Assembly: GCA_004377135.1 (NCBI GenBank)
Contig: SOHS01000176.1
Span: 1-34,621, forward strand
Source: Dehalococcoidia bacterium
GTDB lineage: Bacteria; Chloroflexota; Dehalococcoidia; GIF9; AB-539-J10
DNA length: 34,621 nt
Direction: 5' to 3'
This document shows, in pieces, positions 30,043 to 34,621 of the stretch. A program made the translations under genes and the position numbers. Below the pieces are notes generated by a model that saw nothing but the letters and a program-made list of their open reading frames with translations, was not told where the DNA came from and did not search any database. Positions within the stretch are counted from its first letter, which is position 1. The number at the start of each line of letters is the position of its first letter.

Positions 30043-32268
30043 ATGATGAAAGCGAAGTATACCTCGCCACGTAATTCCACAGATTCCTCACTGAATTCGT
30101 CGCTCAAGCAGGCTGAGGAGGCGCTTCAAGCCGAGCATAATAAGCTGCTATCACTAATGACTGCCATGGAATACACCGTCACCATACAAGATAAAGAATA
30201 TAACATTATTTATCAGAATGAGGCGTCGAGGATAGCTTCTGGTGGTGACCACCTGGGGGAGAAATGCTACCGAGCTTATGAAGGCAGAGAGAAGGTGTGT
30301 GACGGGTGCCCGGTAGAAGAGGCATTTAAGGATGGCAAGTCACACACCGCGGAGAGGATGGTGGTAACGCCTTCGGGGGAGGTTACCTTCTGGGAGAATA
30401 CGGCTAATCCCGTTAGAGACTCCGCAGGTAAGACTGTCTCCTGCCTGGAGCTAGCCTGGGACATCACCGAGCGCAAGCGGGCAGAGGAGAAAAATCGGAT
30501 AATATTAGCAACAGCCCTTGACGGTTTTTTTGTCGTTGGTCTGGATGCTAGATTGCTAGAGGTCAACGCTTCATACTGTAAGATGGTTGGTTATACTCGT
30601 GAAGAACTGCTTAAGATGTCCCTAGCTGATATTGAAGCGATAGAAACGCCCGAAGAGAATGCTCAGCATATAGAAAAGGTAGCGGCGCAGGGTTACGACT
30701 TTTTTGAGACCCAGCATCAACGTAAAGACGGTAAGATAATTGATGTTGAGGTTAGCGCAAATTACATTGATGTGGAGGGCGGGCAAATAGTCGTATTTGT
30801 GCGGAATATCACCGAGCGCAAGCGGGCAGAGGAGAAAAATCGGATAATATTAGCAACAGCCCTTGACGGTTTTTTTGTCGTTGGTCTGGATGCTAGATTG
30901 CTAGAGGTCAACGCTTCATACTGTAAGATGGTTGGTTATACTCGTGAAGAACTGCTTAAGATGTCCCTAGCTGATATTGAAGCGATAGAAACGCCCGAAG
31001 AGAATGCTCAGCATATAGAAAAGGTAGCGGCGCAGGGTTACGACTTTTTTGAGACCCAGCATCAACGTAAAGACGGTAAGATAATTGATGTTGAGGTTAG
31101 CGTAAATTACATTGATGTGGAGGGCGGGCAAATAGTCACATTTGTGCGAAATATCACCGAGCATAAACTGGCGGAGCAGGCTCTTATAGAAAGCGAAGGA
31201 AAATACAGAACTCTGGTTGAAAATATCCCACAGAAAATATTCTTTAAGGATAAGGATTCAGTTTACATTTCCTGCAATAGCAATTACGCCGAAGACCTGC
31301 AGCTAAAGCCCGCAGAGATATCAGGGCATACAGATTATGACTTCTATCCCAGGGACCTGGCCGAAAAATATAGAGCAGACGATAAAAGAGTGTTTGAGTC
31401 GGGGAATACAGAAAGAATTGAAGAGAGATACATCGAACACGGACAAGAAAGGATCGTGGAAACATTCAAGGCCCCGTTCATAGATGAAAGCGGCAAAACC
31501 GTCGGTGTACTGGGCATTTTCCATGACATCACCAAGCAAAAAGAAACGGAGAGACAGTCACACGAGCGCGAAATAGCCGAGGTACGGGCGCAAGAGCTAG
31601 GTATGTCACAGCAGCGCCTTATCAACGCTCAAGAATGCCTGCGTAAAGACATTGCCAGTCAGCTTCACGGAACGGTGCAAAGCCGGCTTATATTACTGGG
31701 GCATAAGATTGCAGAGCTTGAGGCCAAGGCCCGGTCAAAGCGGATGACTAAGGAGCTAGCTGACGTCCGCCAGAGACTTGAGGAGCTACAAAACGAACAC
31801 ATACGGTCTATCAGCCATCGCCTTTTCCCTTCCATCTTACGCCTGGGAATAGCTACCGGCCTGGAATCTCTAATAGACGAGTATAGCGCCAAGCTACCTG
31901 TTGATTTGCGGGTGAGCAAAAAACTGAGAGATAGAGAGCAAGCGAATAGAAAGCTTATTCCAGATAATGTGAAGCTGGCGCTGTATCGTATTGCTGAGGA
32001 AGCCTTGACCAATATCTCTAAACACACGCCGGCAGCGAACAATATAGTGGTGAAACTGTCGCTGTCTGATAGTCGAATATTGCGCCTTACGGTGAGGGAT
32101 GATGGTCCTGGCTCTAATACAACAAGCCCTTCAACCGGTATTGGCCTCTTGCTGATTTCGGACTACGCAGCAGTGGCGGGAGGCAGTTGCACCATCAAGA
32201 GCATTCCCGGCAAGGGCACACGGATTACGGCAGTGCTGCCTCTTGTCGGACTTGAAACAGGACAGTAA
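30043..32268 (+). CDS. soluble multi-PAS sensor histidine kinase, NarL type
   Basis: 741 residues without membrane segments, so a cytoplasmic sensor. PAS1 (about 35-140) carries a Cys cluster CYRAYEGREKVCDGC. PAS2 (141-255) and PAS3 (256-370) are near-identical copies. PAS4 (about 385-505) has KDKDSVYISCNSNYAED. A coiled segment leads to a HisKA_3-like dimerisation helix with His542 in RKDIASQLHGTVQ; an acidic residue usually follows the His, here it is Gly. The ATPase has EEALTNISKH, RDDGPG and GIGLLLI. The likely partner is the convergent response regulator. Ligand unknown. Confidence 0.92.
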   Translation: MMKAKYTSPRNSTDSSLNSSLKQAEEALQAEHNKLLSLMTAMEYTVTIQDKEYNIIYQNEASRIASGGDHLGEKCYRAYEGREKVCDGCPVEEAFKDGKSHTAERMVVTPSGEVTFWENTANPVRDSAGKTVSCLELAWDITERKRAEEKNRIILATALDGFFVVGLDARLLEVNASYCKMVGYTREELLKMSLADIEAIETPEENAQHIEKVAAQGYDFFETQHQRKDGKIIDVEVSANYIDVEGGQIVVFVRNITERKRAEEKNRIILATALDGFFVVGLDARLLEVNASYCKMVGYTREELLKMSLADIEAIETPEENAQHIEKVAAQGYDFFETQHQRKDGKIIDVEVSVNYIDVEGGQIVTFVRNITEHKLAEQALIESEGKYRTLVENIPQKIFFKDKDSVYISCNSNYAEDLQLKPAEISGHTDYDFYPRDLAEKYRADDKRVFESGNTERIEERYIEHGQERIVETFKAPFIDESGKTVGVLGIFHDITKQKETERQSHEREIAEVRAQELGMSQQRLINAQECLRKDIASQLHGTVQSRLILLGHKIAELEAKARSKRMTKELADVRQRLEELQNEHIRSISHRLFPSILRLGIATGLESLIDEYSAKLPVDLRVSKKLRDREQANRKLIPDNVKLALYRIAEEALTNISKHTPAANNIVVKLSLSDSRILRLTVRDDGPGSNTTSPSTGIGLLLISDYAAVAGGSCTIKSIPGKGTRITAVLPLVGLETGQ
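30463..31152 (+). repeat. 345-bp in-frame tandem duplication encoding two PAS domains
   Basis: Unit 1 is 30463-30807 and unit 2 is 30808-31152. By eye they differ at four bases, all in the last 60: GCA/GTA, GTA/ACA (two changes) and CGG/CGA. That is about 99% identity and 115 codons per unit. The next unit start (ATCACCGAGC) is also preserved at 31153, then diverges. Confidence 0.95.
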
Positions 32269-32457
32269 CAGGAAGGTCAGCCTTTGGAATAAAGGCCCGG
32301 CGCCCTGCAGCACTACCAGCCTCGCCCAATACCTGAAAGTGCTTGCTCGCTTCCAGCAAATGGCACAGCTAATCTCTAAACAGGTATCGTCATCAACCAG
32401 ACCAGGTCGGTATGGCGACTCCCATCCTTTGACTTGCTAGTTTTCAACGCTTATATT

Positions 32458-32480
32458 GTAGTATGGTTCTATCATGCTAC
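32458..32480. terminator. hairpin between convergent kinase and response regulator genes
   Basis: GTAGTATG (32458-32465) pairs with CATGCTAC (32473-32480) with one G-T pair and a 7-base loop. No T-run is present. The sequence CATGCTAC recurs upstream of the response regulator at 33263-33270, so a binding site is an alternative. The 32269-32534 spacer shows nothing else. Confidence 0.3.
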
Positions 32481-32534
32481 GATATCATGCTCGCACGGCA
32501 ATTAGCCGGGGTTTACGCAATCCGTGCTCCCGCG

Positions 32535-33212
32535 CTAACGTCGCTGCGAGGATTTCAGGAACGCAAGGGCAGCCTTGACCCGCATGTTGATTTCCGACTC
32601 GCCGGCAAGTTCCAGATGCTGATAGATGACGTTGATGTAGCTTTCAACGGACCTCTCCGTTAGTGCCAGTTTTCTGGCGATAGTGGCATTATTGAACCCC
32701 TCCGCAAGCAACCGGAGCACATCCTGTTGTCTGGGTGTAAGTCTGTAAACATTAGACCCTTTCCGCGGGTGCAGCTTCGCCATCACCGCCGGGTCCATGA
32801 CCACCATACCCCGCGCGCATCCCTCAATAGCCTGGACAAGTGTGGATACGTCGCGAACTGTCTGCTTTAAAAGATATGCCCACCCCGTGCTCTCTCCAAG
32901 CGGCAGGCTGGTCACATAGCGGGGATCATCATGTGCGGAGAGTATAACGATGCCAATCTCAGGGTTCTCCCTCTTGATTGCCAGTGCCGCATCAATGCCG
33001 TCCATTTCGCCGGCAAGCTCAATATCCATCACCATCACGTCGGGTTTGGTCTGCCGGGCCAGCACAATCGCCTTCTCAGCATTATCCGTCGTGTCTACGA
33101 CCTCTAGACCACTCTTCCGGGATAGAGCGTCAACCAGCACTTCTCGAAACAGGGCTTCGTCCTCTATTACCACTACCCTTATCTTTTCCACAGGCATTCC
33201 TCGTAACTTCAC
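32535..33212 (-). CDS. NarL/LuxR-type response regulator
   Basis: Receiver domain at about 10-130 with acidic pocket E17/D18, phosphoacceptor Asp63 (VMVMDIEL), Ser92 and Lys116. A LuxR-type helix-turn-helix follows at about 155-215 (LTPRQQDVLRLLAEGFNNATIARKLAL). 225 residues. It is convergent with the PAS kinase and the likely phosphotransfer partner. GTG 33212, ATG 33197 and GTG 33191 are possible starts; the last has GAGGA six bases upstream. Confidence 0.93.
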   Translation of the reverse strand: MKLRGMPVEKIRVVVIEDEALFREVLVDALSRKSGLEVVDTTDNAEKAIVLARQTKPDVMVMDIELAGEMDGIDAALAIKRENPEIGIVILSAHDDPRYVTSLPLGESTGWAYLLKQTVRDVSTLVQAIEGCARGMVVMDPAVMAKLHPRKGSNVYRLTPRQQDVLRLLAEGFNNATIARKLALTERSVESYINVIYQHLELAGESEINMRVKAALAFLKSSQRR

Positions 33213-33255
33213 TTTGCGGGTGTGCTTCGGGGCAAAGATGAGCGCCTCTCTGTAT

Positions 33256-33293
33256 ATAATACCATGCTACCTTGATATTCTATACCATACTAA
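33256..33293 (-). promoter_or_regulatory. tandem extended -10 promoters/direct repeats before the response regulator
   Basis: On the minus strand two extended -10 sequences, TGGTATTAT (33256-33264) and TGGTATAGA (33279-33287), lie 23 bases apart inside a 12-base direct repeat (plus strand ATACCATGCTAC at 33259 and ATACCATACTAA at 33282; 10 of 12 match). This may be two promoters or an operator pair. Confidence 0.4.
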
Positions 33294-33383
33294 CCCCGTG
33301 AGTAAACCAGAGGTTAGCACAATAGCCAACGATTTATTCGCATGTTAATATTAAGCATATAAACCAAGAGTAACTACTGGCAC

Positions 33384-33506
33384 ATGGTACTGAGGCGCCT
33401 ATTGAGAGCAACTCTGCAAGAGATATTACAGGAGGTGTGCAGGCTAACTAGCATGTCCCCCGAAGAGGACGAGTACCATCTCCTGTGGCTAAAAAAGGAC
33501 GGCTAG
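33384..33506 (+). CDS. possible 40-residue ORF or regulator remnant
   Basis: Reads from ATG 33384 to TAG with helical, charged composition (RRLLRATLQEILQEV, then MSPEEDEYHLLWLKK), vaguely like a MarR C-terminus. No Shine-Dalgarno. It could be the decayed end of another MarR gene. Not recognised with certainty. Confidence 0.25.
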   Translation: MVLRRLLRATLQEILQEVCRLTSMSPEEDEYHLLWLKKDG

Positions 33507-33701
33507 GTGCTGACCATATTTTCGCAAACTGGCGCCATGGTTAAGGCGGAAAGAAAAGAAGCCACAAGGCATTTGGCGACCCATGCCCTTTGTAAGCAAT
33601 CAATGAAGAATAGAGGGAACGCCAAATTACTGCATACGAGGAAGTGGCAACGCGCAAAAGATATAGAAGCGGCCCAAATGAGCAAATTCTCTATGAAATA
33701 A
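33507..33701 (+). CDS. possible 64-residue basic ORF upstream of the MarR gene
   Basis: Begins at GTG directly after the previous stop and ends just before the ribosome site of the first MarR gene. Lys/Arg-rich, no family recognised. Together with the preceding frame it may be the frameshifted tail of a lost MarR paralogue, whose intact neighbour also has a basic tail. No start signal is seen. Confidence 0.22.
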   Translation: MLTIFSQTGAMVKAERKEATRHLATHALCKQSMKNRGNAKLLHTRKWQRAKDIEAAQMSKFSMK

Positions 33702-33716
33702 TCAAGGAGGCTAAAT

Positions 33717-34358
33717 ATGGCATTAGATTCTAAATCCGGAAATACAATTTTGAGATTGTGGCTTCTACTGCACCGAGTCCGCGACACACTTGCTCTGTGC
33801 CAGGATTCAATATTTGCGAAATACGGGATTACTACGGAGCAGTTCGGAGTGCTTGGGGCTGTCAAATCACGCGGTGGTTCTCTAAGGCCGACTGACCTAG
33901 CCTCAATTCTAGAACGTAGTCCAAACAGCATCAGTATGCTGGTCGACCGTATGGTCAAAGCTGGTCTGGTCAGAAGGACAAGAGACAGGATAGACCGCAG
34001 GGTGGTACATGTGGCTTTGACCAGTAAGGGGACGAACGCCATTGAACTGGCAATGCCGGAGGGCTGGGACTTTATCCAGAAAATCCTGTCACCGATGCCA
34101 TACAAGGACAAGCAAGCTCTTGCCGGTATGCTTGAGACAGTAAAATGTGAGTTACTTGGGTACCTAAATCCCCAAGTAAATATGGCGGAAATCATTAAGA
34201 ACAGTGTCACAAACCAGCCTGGTTTATATGAACGGATGATCAAGAACATTTTTGCCTCAGGCTCTGAAGCTAAACGGCAGGGTGGCAAAAAAGAAGAAGA
34301 CCATATGATGAGGGCTGAGATTGCCACGCGGCAGCACAAACGAGCAAAGGTCCGATAA
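33717..34358 (+). CDS. MarR family transcriptional regulator with C-terminal extension
   Basis: Winged-helix repressor. The 213 residues show TEQFGVLGAVKSRGGSLRPT, the recognition helix region LASILERSPNSISMLVDRM and the wing RRTRDRIDRRVVHVALTSKG. A tail of about 65 residues beyond the usual MarR length is basic at its end (KRQGGKKEEDHM...). AAGGAGG lies seven bases before the ATG. The next gene is a second MarR 20 bases on, so they form an operon. Target and ligand unknown. Confidence 0.93.
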   Translation: MALDSKSGNTILRLWLLLHRVRDTLALCQDSIFAKYGITTEQFGVLGAVKSRGGSLRPTDLASILERSPNSISMLVDRMVKAGLVRRTRDRIDRRVVHVALTSKGTNAIELAMPEGWDFIQKILSPMPYKDKQALAGMLETVKCELLGYLNPQVNMAEIIKNSVTNQPGLYERMIKNIFASGSEAKRQGGKKEEDHMMRAEIATRQHKRAKVR

Positions 34359-34378
34359 AATAACAGAAGGAGATAAAT

Positions 34379-34621
34379 ATGCCGATAAAGTTCAAATTCG
34401 AAAATGTGGATAAGGGAGCATGGGTCCTGCTGCGCCAAGCCCACAACCTGGTTTTGAAGTGTGAGGACAAGGTATTTAGTGAGTACGAGCTAACTACGGA
34501 GCAGCACGCAGTGCTTATGGCTATAAAACACATCAGTGGGCCTGTAAGAATAACTGACATAGCCCAGTGGTTAGACCGTAGCGTGAACAGCGTCAGTATG
34601 ATAATCGACCGCATGGTCAAA
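34379..34621 (+). CDS. second MarR family regulator, 3'-truncated by window end
   Basis: 81 codons visible from ATG 34379 with AAGGAG six bases upstream. It carries LTTEQHAVLMAIKHISGPV and the recognition region WLDRSVNSVSMIIDRMVK, clearly paralogous to the preceding MarR protein (TTEQ, RS-NS-SM--DRMVK). The C-terminus lies outside the window. Confidence 0.9.
   Translation, partial: MPIKFKFENVDKGAWVLLRQAHNLVLKCEDKVFSEYELTTEQHAVLMAIKHISGPVRITDIAQWLDRSVNSVSMIIDRMVK

Noticed and set aside
32243..32663. two short plus-strand frames after the kinase gene
   Set aside because: Low-complexity shadows overlapping the kinase end and the response regulator antisense; no start signals.
33503..34444. 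313-codon open frame on the minus strand
   Set aside because: It lies opposite the first MarR gene, which has clear family motifs and a strong ribosome site; the antisense translation has no family character.

Overview
The window looks like part of a chromosome from an anaerobic bacterium of the Chloroflexota, most likely Dehalococcoidia-like. This is inference: it rests on the Wood-Ljungdahl genes (fhs, folD, cooC), the soluble multi-PAS kinase of NarL type, the tandem MarR regulators and the gene orders. No rRNA or tRNA is present to settle it, and no tRNA, CRISPR array or transposase gene was seen.

Left part (1-13.7 kb) is housekeeping. It holds the 3' part of dinB, ilvE, a leftward unit relA/spoT-rpsT-lexA-class II aldolase, then hisS and gyrB rightward, dnaA-obgE-nadD leftward and fmt rightward. 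The dnaA-obgE spacer has a perfect DnaA box and an AT-rich tract and is a candidate origin. DinB, Obg and DnaA each carry changes in residues that are normally fixed.

Middle part (13.7-23.5 kb) is metabolic and looser in layout: a DUF401 permease, a nitroreductase, an acyl-CoA dehydrogenase whose catalytic Glu sits at the long-chain/isovaleryl position, a lone HoxU/NuoG-type iron-sulfur subunit with no standard start codon, and the folate branch of the Wood-Ljungdahl pathway (cooC-folD-fhs). A LOG-family protein is transcribed divergently from cooC. Two spacers of more than 400 bases here hold little or nothing recognisable.

From 23.5 to 29.7 kb there are two operons of note. The first is rplU-rpmA-rpmE, in which rplU appears to begin at an AUU codon just downstream of a strong promoter and a strong Shine-Dalgarno sequence. 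The second is a pantothenate operon: a promoter, about 130 nt of structured leader ending in a perfect terminator, then a P1-family (beta-peptidyl aminopeptidase-like) gene, a Rossmann/DUF2520 protein that probably fills the missing ketopantoate reductase step, panD, panB and panC. The leader is the best candidate for an undescribed or divergent regulatory RNA.

Right part (29.7-34.6 kb) is signalling: a soluble histidine kinase with four PAS domains, two of them a nearly identical 345-bp tandem duplication, a convergent NarL-type response regulator, and two tandem MarR regulators, the second cut by the window end.
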